From the NCBI RefSeq assembly GCF_014650895.1, contig NZ_BMVV01000012.1, forward strand, positions 161,063 to 225,062: a DNA stretch of 64,000 bases. Reading direction: 5' to 3'. Positions 7,857 to 17,171 of the stretch are shown here, in pieces. This DNA is from Streptomyces omiyaensis (lineage in GTDB: Bacteria; Actinomycetota; Actinomycetes; Streptomycetales; Streptomycetaceae). The translations under genes and the position numbers were made by a program. Under the pieces are notes generated by a model. The model made no database searches. It saw only the letters and a program-made list of their open reading frames with translations, and was not told the DNA's origin. The first letter of the stretch is position 1. Every line of letters begins with the position of its first letter.

Positions 7857-9299
7857 GTGACGTCTCGAAAGCCCGATGAACCATTGGCGCGCAACTCCAG
7901 ACTCCGACTCGTCCGTCCGCGGTCGCTGGCCACCGCCCGACGGGCCGCGACGACGCGGCGCACCCGGCCTGCCCCGAGGCCGCCCGAGGGCACCCCGCCC
8001 CGCGCGGAGCTGGCCCGGCAGGCGCGGCTCGTCCTCGCCGACGCCGTACGGATCGCCCGCTGGGCCGCCACGCCGCGCGGCCCCCAGGCGGGTCCCCGCG
8101 CGGTCGCCGCCGGCGCCTCCGCTTCCGCCCCGCTCGACGGCCCGACCGCGGCCGAACGGGCCGCCGCCGAGCTGGACCTGACACCGGCTCGGGTCCGGGC
8201 CGGCTGGGACCGGGCCCGGCTCGCCGGCCTCGTCGAGCTGCACGGCGCCACGGTCCGCCCCGGCTGGCGGCTCCAGGCCTGGGACCGGGACGACTCCGCG
8301 GTGCTCCGCGGCTGGGTCGCGCTCCTCGACGCCTGGTCCCTGGTCCACCCCGCCCCCGAGGGCGTGGCGCCGGGCGCGGTCGCCGAGGTCGTGGAGGCGG
8401 TCCCGCAGGTCCTGTCGCTGCTCCAGCTCTCGCAGGGTCCGGTCCTCGTCCCCGTCCTGCTCGACCTCCTGGGCCAGCGCGTGGACGAACTCCGCGAGGA
8501 GCGCTGCGAGGTGCCCGGCGACGGCGCCCCCGGGCGGACCGCCCCGCCCGCCCCCGCCGAGCGGCTGCCCGCCCTCCTGGACTGGGCCCTGGAGGGCCTC
8601 GCCGAGGTCGGCGCGCTCACCCTGGACCCCGCGGCCGGCCCGGAGGGACGTCACGCGAACCTGACCCCGCTCGGCAACTGGGCGGTCTGGGTCAAGCTGG
8701 AGCAGATCTGCGTGGCCGCGCAGAGCCCCGCGGGGAACATCGAGCAGTCCGCGGCCGACATGCTCCGCGGCTGCGCCCGGCTCACCCCGGGACCGGCCCG
8801 TGACGAGTACCGCGCCTGGCTCGCGGCCCGCCCGCTCGCCGGCGCGGTCGCCGAACTCCTCGCCGCCGCCCGGGGCGAGGACGCGCTGCTGCGCGGGCTC
8901 GCCTTCGAGGCGCTGCGGGTCGTCGGCGCCCCCGCCGAGGCGGAGGTCCGCGCCGCGGTCGCCGAGGCCTCGCTGCGCCCCTACGCGCTGCTGTGGCTCG
9001 CCGAGTACGACGGGACCGACCCGGACGACGCCCCCGAGGTCCTCACCCGGGAGGAGGCGACCTGGCTGTGGGTGGACACCGCGGCCGCCGTCGCCGACCA
9101 CGGCGAGAGCGAGCTGCTGGTGCGGCACCTGGACTCGGCCGTGCAGGGCACGGTGCCCGCGCTGCTCGACGAGGTGCGGGCGGTGGGTCATCCGAGGACC
9201 GTGCAGGTGCTGGTGGCGCTGGCCGCCGCCCACCCGGACCCGGCCCTGGCGAAGGCGGTCCGCCGGGCCGCCTTCCAGGTCCACACCGGGGGGGACTGA
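7857..9299 (+). CDS. Conserved hypothetical protein with HEAT-like C-terminus
   Basis: A 480-residue soluble protein starting MTSRKPDEPLARNSRL. After a basic N-terminus rich in Arg and Pro there is a region (about 60-140) that looks like a winged-helix fold (TAAERAAAELDLTPARVRAGWDRARLAGLVELHG). The C-terminal 180 residues are Ala/Leu/Glu-rich helical repeats of HEAT/ARM type (EALRVVGAPAEAEVRAAVAEA, VRAVGHPRTVQVLVALAAAHPDPALAKAVRRAA). The GTG lies 6 nt after the -10-like AAGACT (7845-7850), again a leaderless arrangement; a TTG at 7821 in the same frame is less likely. I do not recognise a named family, and no function is assigned. Confidence 0.8.
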   Translation: MTSRKPDEPLARNSRLRLVRPRSLATARRAATTRRTRPAPRPPEGTPPRAELARQARLVLADAVRIARWAATPRGPQAGPRAVAAGASASAPLDGPTAAERAAAELDLTPARVRAGWDRARLAGLVELHGATVRPGWRLQAWDRDDSAVLRGWVALLDAWSLVHPAPEGVAPGAVAEVVEAVPQVLSLLQLSQGPVLVPVLLDLLGQRVDELREERCEVPGDGAPGRTAPPAPAERLPALLDWALEGLAEVGALTLDPAAGPEGRHANLTPLGNWAVWVKLEQICVAAQSPAGNIEQSAADMLRGCARLTPGPARDEYRAWLAARPLAGAVAELLAAARGEDALLRGLAFEALRVVGAPAEAEVRAAVAEASLRPYALLWLAEYDGTDPDDAPEVLTREEATWLWVDTAAAVADHGESELLVRHLDSAVQGTVPALLDEVRAVGHPRTVQVLVALAAAHPDPALAKAVRRAAFQVHTGGD

Positions 9300-9321
9300 C
9301 CGCGGGCGCGCGGCGCTGGGG

Positions 9322-9720
9322 TCAGTCGCCGCCGGGGGTGTACGTGCCGAAGCTCCACACGTTGCCCTCGGCGTCCTTCGCCAGGTAGTCCCGGGAGCCG
9401 TACTCCTGGTCGGTGGGCGGCATCACGATCTCCGCGCCGTGGGCGACGGCCCGGGCGTGGTGCTCGTCCACGTCCCGGACGCGGACGTAGACCCCCACCG
9501 GGCCGCCCGCGCCCATCGCCCGGTCGAAGACGCCGTCGGTGCCGCTGCTGCCGAGCATCACCGTGCCGTTGCCGTAGCTCAGCTCGGCGTGCGCGACCAG
9601 GCCGTCCTCGCCCTCGTACACCGCGGTGGCGGTGAAGCCGAAGGCCTCGGTCAGCAGGGTGATCGCCGCCTTGGCGTCCCGGTACTTCAGCGCCGGGCAG
9701 ACGTCGGGTGCCTCGGACAT
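9322..9720 (-). CDS. VOC superfamily (glyoxalase/PhnB-like) protein
   Basis: A 132-residue single VOC module with the pattern of PhnB/bleomycin-resistance-like proteins: PALKYRDAKAAITLLTEAFGF at the start, an inner half-module PVGVYVRVRDVDEHHARAVAHGAEI, and the end motif GSRDYLAKDAEGNVWSFGTY. Members bind metals or small ligands and act as dioxygenases, isomerases or binding proteins; the substrate cannot be read from sequence. The ATG at 9720 is preferred over an in-frame GTG nine bases upstream because GAGGGAG lies 8 nt before it. It is convergent with the HEAT-like gene, 22 nt apart. Confidence 0.9.
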   Translation of the reverse strand: MSEAPDVCPALKYRDAKAAITLLTEAFGFTATAVYEGEDGLVAHAELSYGNGTVMLGSSGTDGVFDRAMGAGGPVGVYVRVRDVDEHHARAVAHGAEIVMPPTDQEYGSRDYLAKDAEGNVWSFGTYTPGGD

Positions 9721-9787
9721 CCCGCTCACTCCCTCTCGGTCGGTCCCGATGTGACCTGGGACACAGTCTCGCAGGCGGCACCGACAA

Positions 9788-10681
9788 TCAGCCGAAGGTG
9801 TTGCACCGGGCCATGTCGCCCGTCCGGTAGCCCGTGTGGAACCACTGCCGGCGCTGCTCGGCCGAGCCGTGGGTCCAGCTCTCGGGGGTCACCCGGCCCT
9901 GGAAGCGCTCCTGGATCCGGTCGTCGCCCACGGCGGCGGCCGCGTCGAGCCCGTCCCGGATGTCGGCGTCGTCGAGCCGGGAGATCAGCGGCCGGCCGGT
10001 GGACTCGTCCGGGGTGCCGGTCGCGTGCCGCGCCCACACGCCCGCGTAGCAGTCGGCCTGGAGCTCGACCCGGACGGCGTTGGAGTCCGCCCCGGTCCGC
10101 CCGTCCTGGGCCCGGGAGAGCGTCCCCATCAGGTTCTGCACGTGGTGCCCGTACTCGTGGGCCACCACGTACGCCTGCGCGAAGGGCCCGCCGCTGGAGC
10201 CGAACGTGGTCCGCAGCTCGTCGAAGAAGCCCAGGTCCAGGTAGACCCTCCGGTCGCCGGGGCAGTAGAAGGGGCCGACCGCCGAGCTCGCCGCGCCGCA
10301 GGCGGTGTTCACCCGCTGGGTGAACAGGACGGTGGAGGCGTCGGCGTAGGTGCCGCCGCGGCGCGCGTACTCGCCGCGCCAGTAGTCCTGGAGGCTGTTG
10401 ACGACGGCCACGGTCCGGCAGTCCTGGCGGCTGTTGGCGTCCGCGCCGGTCCGGCAGGCCCGGTCCACCTGGGCCGCGGAGGAGGAGCTGGCGGCGGGCT
10501 GGTCCTCGCCGCCGGAGGAGAGGCCCAGCTGGTCGGGGCCGACGCCGAAGAGGAGGCCGAGGATCAGCGCGACGAAGGCGGCGAGCCCGCCCCCGACGGT
10601 CGCCCGGCCGCCGGGGATGCGGCTGCCGCGGACGTCCTTCACCTCGGAGGTGTCCAGACGGGCGTCGTCGTCGAACTGCAC
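9788..10681 (-). CDS. Neutral zinc metallopeptidase, YpfJ family, membrane-anchored
   Basis: A 297-residue protein starting MQFDDDARLDTSEV. One transmembrane helix (about residues 33-53) is followed by a Ser/Ala/Asp-rich spacer and an extracytoplasmic metallopeptidase domain. That domain carries HEYGHHVQN (HExxH zinc site) and the downstream third-ligand region VELQADCYAGVWA. The GTG at 10681 has GGAGG six bases upstream and gives the family N-terminus; an in-frame GTG 18 nt further upstream is unlikely. It is divergent from the ABC-F gene. Physiological substrates of the family are not known. Confidence 0.9.
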   Translation of the reverse strand: MQFDDDARLDTSEVKDVRGSRIPGGRATVGGGLAAFVALILGLLFGVGPDQLGLSSGGEDQPAASSSSAAQVDRACRTGADANSRQDCRTVAVVNSLQDYWRGEYARRGGTYADASTVLFTQRVNTACGAASSAVGPFYCPGDRRVYLDLGFFDELRTTFGSSGGPFAQAYVVAHEYGHHVQNLMGTLSRAQDGRTGADSNAVRVELQADCYAGVWARHATGTPDESTGRPLISRLDDADIRDGLDAAAAVGDDRIQERFQGRVTPESWTHGSAEQRRQWFHTGYRTGDMARCNTFG

Positions 10682-10845
10682 GGTCCACCTCCGCGTCACC
10701 GCGGCGGCCAGACCGCCGCCCTCCGCCGAGTATCAGCCGGTCTTTCGCGTGCTGCCCCTTTTGTTCCCTCCGTGGAGCGCTGAGAGAAAAGTCCCTATCG
10801 TCCCCTCGTCGCCCGTGTGGCCGAAAACGAGTTGCAGGCGCCGGA

Positions 10846-10851
10846 TAGACT
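10846..10851 (+). promoter_or_regulatory. -10 hexamer of the ABC-F transcription unit
   Basis: TAGACT stands 6 nt before the ATG of a 13-codon ORF at 10858. A -10 at this distance puts the transcription start on or next to that ATG, so the mRNA would be leaderless for the small ORF. No clear -35 is seen. Confidence 0.5.
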
Positions 10852-10857
10852 GGCCGC

Positions 10858-10899
10858 ATGGACATTCTCCCCTGGGACATCCTCCCCTGGGTGCATTAG
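10858..10899 (+). CDS. Putative 13-residue leader peptide ahead of the ABC-F gene
   Basis: The ORF encodes MDILPWDILPWVH and stops at TAG, 61 nt before the ABC-F start. It is made of two copies of a 15-bp unit (GACATTCTCCCCTGG then GACATCCTCCCCTGG) that differ only at a synonymous third base, which keeps DILPW twice. Its ATG is 6 nt past a -10-like TAGACT, so it would be translated from a leaderless 5' end. ABC-F genes are known to be controlled in several bacteria by ribosome stalling on short upstream ORFs; a stalling or attenuation role here is inference. No obvious terminator hairpin is seen between 10900 and 10948. Confidence 0.5.
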   Translation: MDILPWDILPWVH

Positions 10900-10960
10900 C
10901 GGCGTCGCAGCCCGTCACCTGTCGTCATCCGCCCTATCCCCACCGCCCTGGAGTCTGTCC

Positions 10961-12559
<1,599 letters not shown>

Positions 12560-12569
12560 GTCCGGACTG

Positions 12570-12840
12570 GATCATTCGGCTCATCGGTGATCCATCATCT
12601 GAGTGAGACGGTCTCGTACCTCCGGCGCGGACCTCTGCCGAATCCTTCCGGCAGGGTCCGCGTCGTACGTTTGTTCCCCGAGCGCTGCTGACCTGCCGAT
12701 CCCTTGATCCACTCCTTCGGGGGTCGGGTTCCGGCCGTGCGGAATGACGGCTTCCGGTCGTGTGGACGCGGTACTCGTCCGCAAACCCGGCAGGACGGAC
12801 CTTGTCGAATGGGTGGCCAGGACGACGGGGAGGGGTGATC
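12570..12840. promoter_or_regulatory. Intergenic region before gbn with five GATC sites
   Basis: The 320-nt gap 12560-12879 holds no other gene. It contains GATC at 12570, 12589, 12698, 12706 and 12837, against roughly one expected at this base composition. Gbn, encoded immediately downstream, is a known GATC-binding nucleoid protein, so the cluster may be an autoregulatory or nucleoid-binding site (inference). Confidence 0.4.
12626..12662 (+). terminator. Terminator after the ABC-F gene
   Basis: CGCGGACC pairs with GGTCCGCG and, past one bulged T, CTGCCG pairs with CGGCAG, closing a short AT-containing loop; TCGTACGTTTGTT follows. It starts 67 nt after the ABC-F stop. Confidence 0.7.
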
Positions 12841-12879
12841 ATGAGAAGTCCAGAGCGCACTTCCCATGAGGAGGCACGG

Positions 12880-13101
12880 GTGGCCGAGACTCTGAAGAAG
12901 GGCAGCCGGGTGACCGGCGCCGCGCGCGACAAGCTCGCGGCAGACCTGAAGAAGAAGTACGACTCCGGTGCGAGCATCCGGGCGCTGGCCGAGGAAACGG
13001 GCCGCTCCTACGGATTCGTCCACCGGATGCTCAGCGAATCCGGAGTCACGCTGCGTGGTCGCGGCGGGGCGACACGAGGCAAGAAGGCAGCCTCGGCCTG
13101 A
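12880..13101 (+). CDS. gbn: GATC-binding nucleoid-associated protein Gbn
   Basis: A 73-residue very basic protein, MAETLKKGSRVTGAARDKLA at its start, with a compact helix-turn-helix (IRALAEETGRSYGFVHRMLSES) and a basic tail ending in GGATRGKKAASA. I recognise it as the orthologue of SCO1839 (Gbn), a Streptomyces nucleoid protein that binds a GATC-containing motif genome-wide and affects development. The GTG at 12880 is chosen because GGAGG lies 6 nt upstream; an in-frame ATG at 12841 would add 13 residues and lacks an SD. Its own upstream region is GATC-rich. Confidence 0.9.
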   Translation: MAETLKKGSRVTGAARDKLAADLKKKYDSGASIRALAEETGRSYGFVHRMLSESGVTLRGRGGATRGKKAASA

Positions 13102-13234
13102 CGCCGGGGGCGGCTCGACCGGGTCCATCGGGACGTCCCCGGTGGGCACCCGGTCGGTCCTGCGACCGACCGGATGGTTACTGTGCAGTCACTTAGCATC
13201 GGATGCAGTGCTGCACCGGAACCGGAGGCGCCCC

Positions 13235-14035
13235 ATGACCACGCCCGACGACTCCCAGCTCGTCTTCGACAAGGACGGTGTACGGCTCACCGTCGAGGAC
13301 GCCGTTGCCACGGTGACCCTGACCAACCCGGCGAAGCGCAACGCCCAGTCTCCCGCTCTGTGGCGGGCGTTGACGGAAGCCGGCCGGTCTCTTCCGGGCA
13401 GCGTGCGGATCGTCGTCCTGCGCGGTGAGGGCCAGTCCTTCTCCGCCGGACTCGACCGACAGGCCTTCACGCCCGAGGGCTTCGACGGGGAGCCGTCCTT
13501 CCTCGACCTCGCACGGGGTTCCGACGCGGACCTCGACGCGGTCATCGCCGAGTACCAGGAGGCGTTCACCTGGTGGCGCCGCAGCGACCTCGTGTCCATC
13601 GCGGCCGTCCAGGGCCACGCCATCGGTGCGGGCTTCCAGCTCGCCCTCGCCTGCGACCTGCGGGTCGTCGCCGAGGACGTGCAGTTCGCGATGCGCGAGA
13701 CCAGCCTGGGCCTCGTCCCGGACCTGACCGGGACGCACCCCCTCGTCTCCCTCGTGGGCTACGCCCGCGCGCTGGAGATCTGCGCCACCGGCCGCTTCGT
13801 CCACGCCGACGAGGCCGAGCGCATCGGCCTGGCCAACATCGCCGTGCCCGCCGCCGAGCTCGACGCCGCCGTACGGGACCTCGGTGCCGCCCTGCTCGCC
13901 GCGCCGCGCGACGCGGTCGTCGAGACCAAGGCGCTGCTCCGGGGCGCCTCCGGCCGCTCCTACGAGGAGCAGCGGGTCGCCGAGCGCGCCGCCCAGGCCC
14001 GCCGCCTCCGCGACCTCGCAGGCCTCGGCGACTGA
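13235..14035 (+). CDS. Enoyl-CoA hydratase/isomerase family protein
   Basis: A 266-residue crotonase-fold protein. The CoA-binding and oxyanion-hole segments are present: TLTNPAKRNAQS, GQSFSAGLDRQAF and GHAIGAGFQLALACDLR, followed by the family's FAMRETSLGLVPDLTGTHPL. It probably hydrates or isomerises an enoyl-CoA in the cytoplasm; the chain specificity is not readable. The second catalytic acidic position lies in GLVPDLTG, where hydratases often have E, so isomerase or another crotonase activity is possible. The ATG at 13235 has GGAGG 6 nt upstream. The frame is open further upstream, but that part lacks family similarity. It ends 21 nt before a convergent gene. Confidence 0.9.
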   Translation: MTTPDDSQLVFDKDGVRLTVEDAVATVTLTNPAKRNAQSPALWRALTEAGRSLPGSVRIVVLRGEGQSFSAGLDRQAFTPEGFDGEPSFLDLARGSDADLDAVIAEYQEAFTWWRRSDLVSIAAVQGHAIGAGFQLALACDLRVVAEDVQFAMRETSLGLVPDLTGTHPLVSLVGYARALEICATGRFVHADEAERIGLANIAVPAAELDAAVRDLGAALLAAPRDAVVETKALLRGASGRSYEEQRVAERAAQARRLRDLAGLGD

Positions 14036-14056
14036 AGCCGCGCCCGCGAGGGCCCC

Positions 14057-14731
14057 TCAGCGCACCTCCGTGACGAGGACGGTGACCGCGGTGCCCTCCG
14101 GGACCGCCGCGGCCGCCGCCGCCCGGGCCGCCCGGGCCACCTCGGCCGGCGGATGCTCCGCCGCCACGGCGAACTCCACCCGGACGGCCCCCTCCGTGCG
14201 GAGCACCGGCGGGCCCAGCGCCTCGGTCACCGCCGCCACGCCGGGCACCAGCAGCACCGCGGCCGCCACGGGATCGTCCGTCGCCGGCGCGGTGTGGACC
14301 GGTGGCGGCTCCGCGGGCTCCGCCGCGGGCGCCTCCTCCAGCAGGTCCGTCACCCGGAGATCGGCCTCCGTCACGGCCAGGCCCAGCTCCGCCGCCGCCG
14401 CGAGCAGGACCGCCCGCACCTCCTGCGCCGTCTCCGGCAGCGGCCGCCCGGCGGCCGCCACCGCCGAGAACTCGGCGTCGATCCTCAGCGGCCCCGGCGC
14501 GAGCCCGCCCGGCGGCACCGGGAACGGCGGATCCGGGAGCTCCGCCTCCGCCGCCGCGCCGATCCGCAGCCTGCCCGGCACCGCGCCCGGCACCCCCGCC
14601 GCCGCCCGCACCAGCACCGTCCGGGCCGCGCGCTCCGCGAGCCATGCCCCCGCCGCCGTGCCGAGCGGCAGCAGCCTGCCCGGCGCCAGGCGGTCGCGCA
14701 CCGCCGCACTCCAACCGTCACCCGTCGTCAT
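14057..14731 (-). CDS. Hypothetical protein of the Asp23/AmaP locus
   Basis: A 224-residue Ala/Pro/Glu-rich soluble protein with no signal peptide. The first 130 residues look like a domain of unknown type (TTGDGWSAAVRDRLAPGRLL, then a beta-strand-rich stretch). After a Pro/Glu linker, the last 75 residues (VAAAVLLVPGVAAVTEALG, then an alternating hydrophobic stretch ending VTVLVTEVR) resemble half of an Asp23-type fold. It is divergent from the asp23 gene at 14826, 94 nt apart, and belongs to that locus by position. Function unknown. Confidence 0.7.
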   Translation of the reverse strand: MTTGDGWSAAVRDRLAPGRLLPLGTAAGAWLAERAARTVLVRAAAGVPGAVPGRLRIGAAAEAELPDPPFPVPPGGLAPGPLRIDAEFSAVAAAGRPLPETAQEVRAVLLAAAAELGLAVTEADLRVTDLLEEAPAAEPAEPPPVHTAPATDDPVAAAVLLVPGVAAVTEALGPPVLRTEGAVRVEFAVAAEHPPAEVARAARAAAAAAVPEGTAVTVLVTEVR

Positions 14732-14825
14732 TGCCCCAGCCTGCCGTATACACGGAGCGGTGTCGGGGAACCGCCCTTAGTGTGGGCGAAGAACCCCGAA
14801 ATATCCCAGAAGGGGAAGAAATTCG

Positions 14826-15281
14826 ATGACGGACAGTGAACGCAGTGGCGAGAACGTCTCGGTGACCAAGCGCGGCGGCGGCACGGCCGCGGGCCGGGGC
14901 AGGACCACGATCGCCGACGGAGTGGTCGAGAAGATAGCCGGAATGGCCGCACGCGACGTGGTCGGCGTCCACGCCATGGGCAGCGGGCTCTCCCGCACCC
15001 TCGGTGCCGTCCGCGACCGCGTCCCCGGCGGGGGCGGCGGCAAGGCGGGCGTCACCCGGGGCGTGAAGGCGGAGGTCGGCGAGGTGCAGACCGCGCTCGA
15101 CCTGGAGATCGTCGTGGACTACGGCGTCTCCATCGCCGACGTCGCCGGAGCCGTCCGCGAGAACGTGATCGCGGCCGTGGAACGGATGACCGGCCTGGAG
15201 GTCGTCGAGGTCAACATCGCGGTCAGCGACGTGAAGCTGCCCGACGAAGAGGAAGACGAGCCCGAGTCCCGGCTCCAGTAG
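14826..15281 (+). CDS. Asp23/Gls24 family envelope stress protein
   Basis: A 151-residue protein with a Gly/Arg-rich N-terminal tail (1-25), the family core TTIADGVVEKIAGMAARDVVGV, the strand DLEIVVDYGVSIADVAGAVRENV and the end GLEVVEVNIAVSDVKLPDEEEDEPES with an acidic tail. In Firmicutes, Asp23 is a membrane-tethered abundant protein anchored by AmaP and linked to cell-envelope stress. Here it heads a plus-strand run of five genes that also contains a second Asp23-like protein, an AmaP-like anchor and a small membrane protein. AAGGGGAAG precedes the ATG at a slightly long distance. Confidence 0.9.
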   Translation: MTDSERSGENVSVTKRGGGTAAGRGRTTIADGVVEKIAGMAARDVVGVHAMGSGLSRTLGAVRDRVPGGGGGKAGVTRGVKAEVGEVQTALDLEIVVDYGVSIADVAGAVRENVIAAVERMTGLEVVEVNIAVSDVKLPDEEEDEPESRLQ

Positions 15282-15329
15282 CCGGCGGGCACGGGCAACG
15301 GCCCCACAGGGGCCGGAAAGGGGTACAGC

Positions 15330-15521
15330 ATGAGCATGGCGGTGGTCGGTCTGCTGGCCGGCATGGGTCTCGGCTTCGCCGGGTACTTCGGCGGCTTCGG
15401 CGCGTTCCTGCTGGTCGCGGCCCTGGGCGCGGTCGGTTTCGTGGTCGGTCGCTTCCTCGACGGCGACCTCGAACCCGGCGACCTCCTCCGGAGCCGCGAC
15501 CGCGGCGACCGGCGGCGGTGA
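15330..15521 (+). CDS. Small membrane protein of the Asp23 locus
   Basis: A 63-residue protein with two closely spaced Gly-rich hydrophobic helices (about 4-22 and 24-42) and a basic tail SRDRGDRRR. Small DUF2273-like membrane proteins sit beside Asp23/AmaP in other Gram-positive bacteria, and this matches them in size and position, though I could not confirm the family. AAGGGG lies about 9 nt before the ATG. It is 48 nt after asp23 and 6 nt before the next gene, so it is in the same operon. Confidence 0.8.
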   Translation: MSMAVVGLLAGMGLGFAGYFGGFGAFLLVAALGAVGFVVGRFLDGDLEPGDLLRSRDRGDRRR

Positions 15522-15527
15522 CGGCGG

Positions 15528-15887
15528 GTGCCCACGGACGTGACGGAACGGCCGCCGCTGCGCGAGCGCGGCGCGACCACGATCGCCGACCGGGTGGTCG
15601 CCAAGGTCTCCGCGCAGGCCGCCCGGGAAGCCCTGGGCCGCGTGCCGGAGGGCGGCCACCCGCCCCACGCCTCGGTCGTCGTCCACCGGGACGCGGCCCG
15701 CATCTCGATCAGCCTCGAACTCGACTACCCCACGGACGTCGGCCGCCGCTGCGGCGCCGTCCGCGGCCGGGTCCGCACCCGGGTCGAGGAGCTCGTCGGC
15801 ATGGAGGTCCACGAGGTCGCCGTCCACGTCGAGCGCCTCCACTCCGCGCGCACCGCGCCCACCGCGAGGAAGGGCCGGCTCGCATGA
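15528..15887 (+). CDS. Second Asp23/Gls24-like protein
   Basis: A 119-residue protein with the core ATTIADRVVAKVSAQAAREAL, then VVVHRDAARISISLELDYPTD and EELVGMEVHEVAVHVERLH, which follows the strand order of the Asp23 at 14826. It lacks the long tails of that protein. The GTG start is 6 nt after the preceding stop, and its own stop overlaps the next start (ATGA). A paralogue within one operon suggests a hetero-oligomer, which is inference. Confidence 0.85.
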   Translation: MPTDVTERPPLRERGATTIADRVVAKVSAQAAREALGRVPEGGHPPHASVVVHRDAARISISLELDYPTDVGRRCGAVRGRVRTRVEELVGMEVHEVAVHVERLHSARTAPTARKGRLA

Positions 15888-16552
15888 CGACACCCGAACG
15901 GCCCCCCGTCCCCCGGGAGACCGCGGCGGGCGGCGACGCGGGGACGGACGGCGGCGACGCGAACGGCGGGGGCGTCCCCGTCCTCACCGGCGGCGGTGCG
16001 GCCCCGGAGAAGGCCCGGCGCTTCTGGTCCGTGCGGCGGATCCCCGCCGCGCTGCTCGCCGCCGCCGTCCTCGGCGGCGCCGGACTGCTGCTGTACGACG
16101 TCGCCGCCGTCCGGGCCGACCGGGACGCCATGAGCTGGCGGCGCGAGCTCGCCGACGGGCTCGCGACCCGGCCCCTCGACGACACCGCCGTCCTCGTGGG
16201 CGCCGCCGTCGCCGTCCTGATCGGCGTCTGGCTGCTCGTCCTGGCGGCCACCCCCGGTCTGCGCGCCGTCCTGCCGATGCGGCGCACCCACCCCGACCTG
16301 CGGGCCGGACTCGACCGGGAGGCCGCCGCGTTCGCCCTGCGCGACCGGGCCATGGAGGTCTCCGGCGTGCAGTCGGTGAAGGTCCGGGTCGGCCGCTCCA
16401 AGGTCGCCGTCCGGGCCGTCTCCCACTTCCGCCCCCTCGACGACGTCCGCGCGGACGTCGAGTCGGTCCTCGCCGACGGCGTCGAGGAGCTCGGACTCGC
16501 CCGCCCGCCCGCGCTGACCGTCCGGGTGGACCGACCCTCCACGAAGGGGTGA
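15884..16552 (+). CDS. Membrane protein with C-terminal Asp23-like domain (DUF6286 type)
   Basis: A 222-residue protein with a Gly/Asp-rich N-terminal tail and two transmembrane helices (about 52-70 and 102-122) enclosing a short loop. The soluble C-terminal part (about 150-215: REAAAFALRDRAMEVSGVQS, VKVRVGRSKVAVRAVSHF, LTVRVDRP) repeats the alternating pattern of Asp23/AmaP proteins. The start codon overlaps the preceding stop, so translation is coupled. I associate it with the actinobacterial DUF6286 family by architecture. It probably anchors the Asp23 proteins to the membrane together with the next gene. Confidence 0.75.
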   Translation: MTTPERPPVPRETAAGGDAGTDGGDANGGGVPVLTGGGAAPEKARRFWSVRRIPAALLAAAVLGGAGLLLYDVAAVRADRDAMSWRRELADGLATRPLDDTAVLVGAAVAVLIGVWLLVLAATPGLRAVLPMRRTHPDLRAGLDREAAAFALRDRAMEVSGVQSVKVRVGRSKVAVRAVSHFRPLDDVRADVESVLADGVEELGLARPPALTVRVDRPSTKG

Positions 16553-16559
16553 CGCCTCC

Positions 16560-17159
16560 GTGAACGCACCCGTCACCGCCGTCCTGCGGCGGGTCGACCG
16601 GGGCCTGATCGGCCTCGCCGGGCTGCTGCTCGTCGTCCTCGGCGGCGCCGTCCTGGCCGCCGCGCTCGACCTGCCCGTCCCGTCCTGGTGGCCCTGGTCG
16701 GGCCCCGGCGACGTGCTCCTGACCGCCGCCGACCGCCGGCGGTGGCGCGCGGAGGGCTGGTGGTGGCCGACCGTCATCGCCGCCCTCGGCATCGTCGTCC
16801 TGCTCGCCCTCTGGTGGTTCCTCGCCCAGTTCCGCAGGGGCCGGCTCGCCGAGGTCCTGGTCGACACCGGCGACGGCGACGCCGCCGTGCTGCGCGGCCG
16901 GGCCCTGGCGGACGTCCTGGAGGCCGACGCCGCCGCCCAGGAGGGCGTGGCCCAGGCGAAGGTCGCGCTCACCGGCCGCCGCACCGCCCCCCGCACCCGC
17001 GTCGCGCTCCTCCTGGAGCCGTACGCCTCCCCGGCCGAGGCGCTGACCGGCCTCGGCGGCGAGGCGCTCGCCCGGGCCCGCGCCTCGGCGGGTCTGGCCG
17101 CCCTCCCCACCGAGGCCCGCCTCCGCGCGGTCCGGCACCGGGCCCGCCGCGTGAACTGA
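16560..17159 (+). CDS. AmaP-like alkaline shock membrane anchor protein
   Basis: A 199-residue protein starting MNAPVTAVLRRVDRGLIGL. Two transmembrane helices (about 14-38 and 73-93) flank a Trp-rich loop (VPSWWPWSGPGDVLLTAADR). A cytoplasmic C-terminus (about 110-199: LRGRALADVLEADAAAQEGV, VALLLEPYASPAEAL) matches the AmaP/DUF2993-like layout. In Firmicutes AmaP recruits Asp23 to the membrane. It is the last gene of the locus, 7 nt after its neighbour, and is followed by a 21-bp hairpin. The GTG start lacks a strong SD and probably relies on coupling. Confidence 0.8.
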   Translation: MNAPVTAVLRRVDRGLIGLAGLLLVVLGGAVLAAALDLPVPSWWPWSGPGDVLLTAADRRRWRAEGWWWPTVIAALGIVVLLALWWFLAQFRRGRLAEVLVDTGDGDAAVLRGRALADVLEADAAAQEGVAQAKVALTGRRTAPRTRVALLLEPYASPAEALTGLGGEALARARASAGLAALPTEARLRAVRHRARRVN

Positions 17160-17171
17160 CCGGGGCTCCGC

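Noticed and set aside
10733..10918. 61-codon minus-strand frame overlapping the ABC-F leader
   Set aside because: No SD and no recognisable domain; it spans two promoters and the leader ORF.
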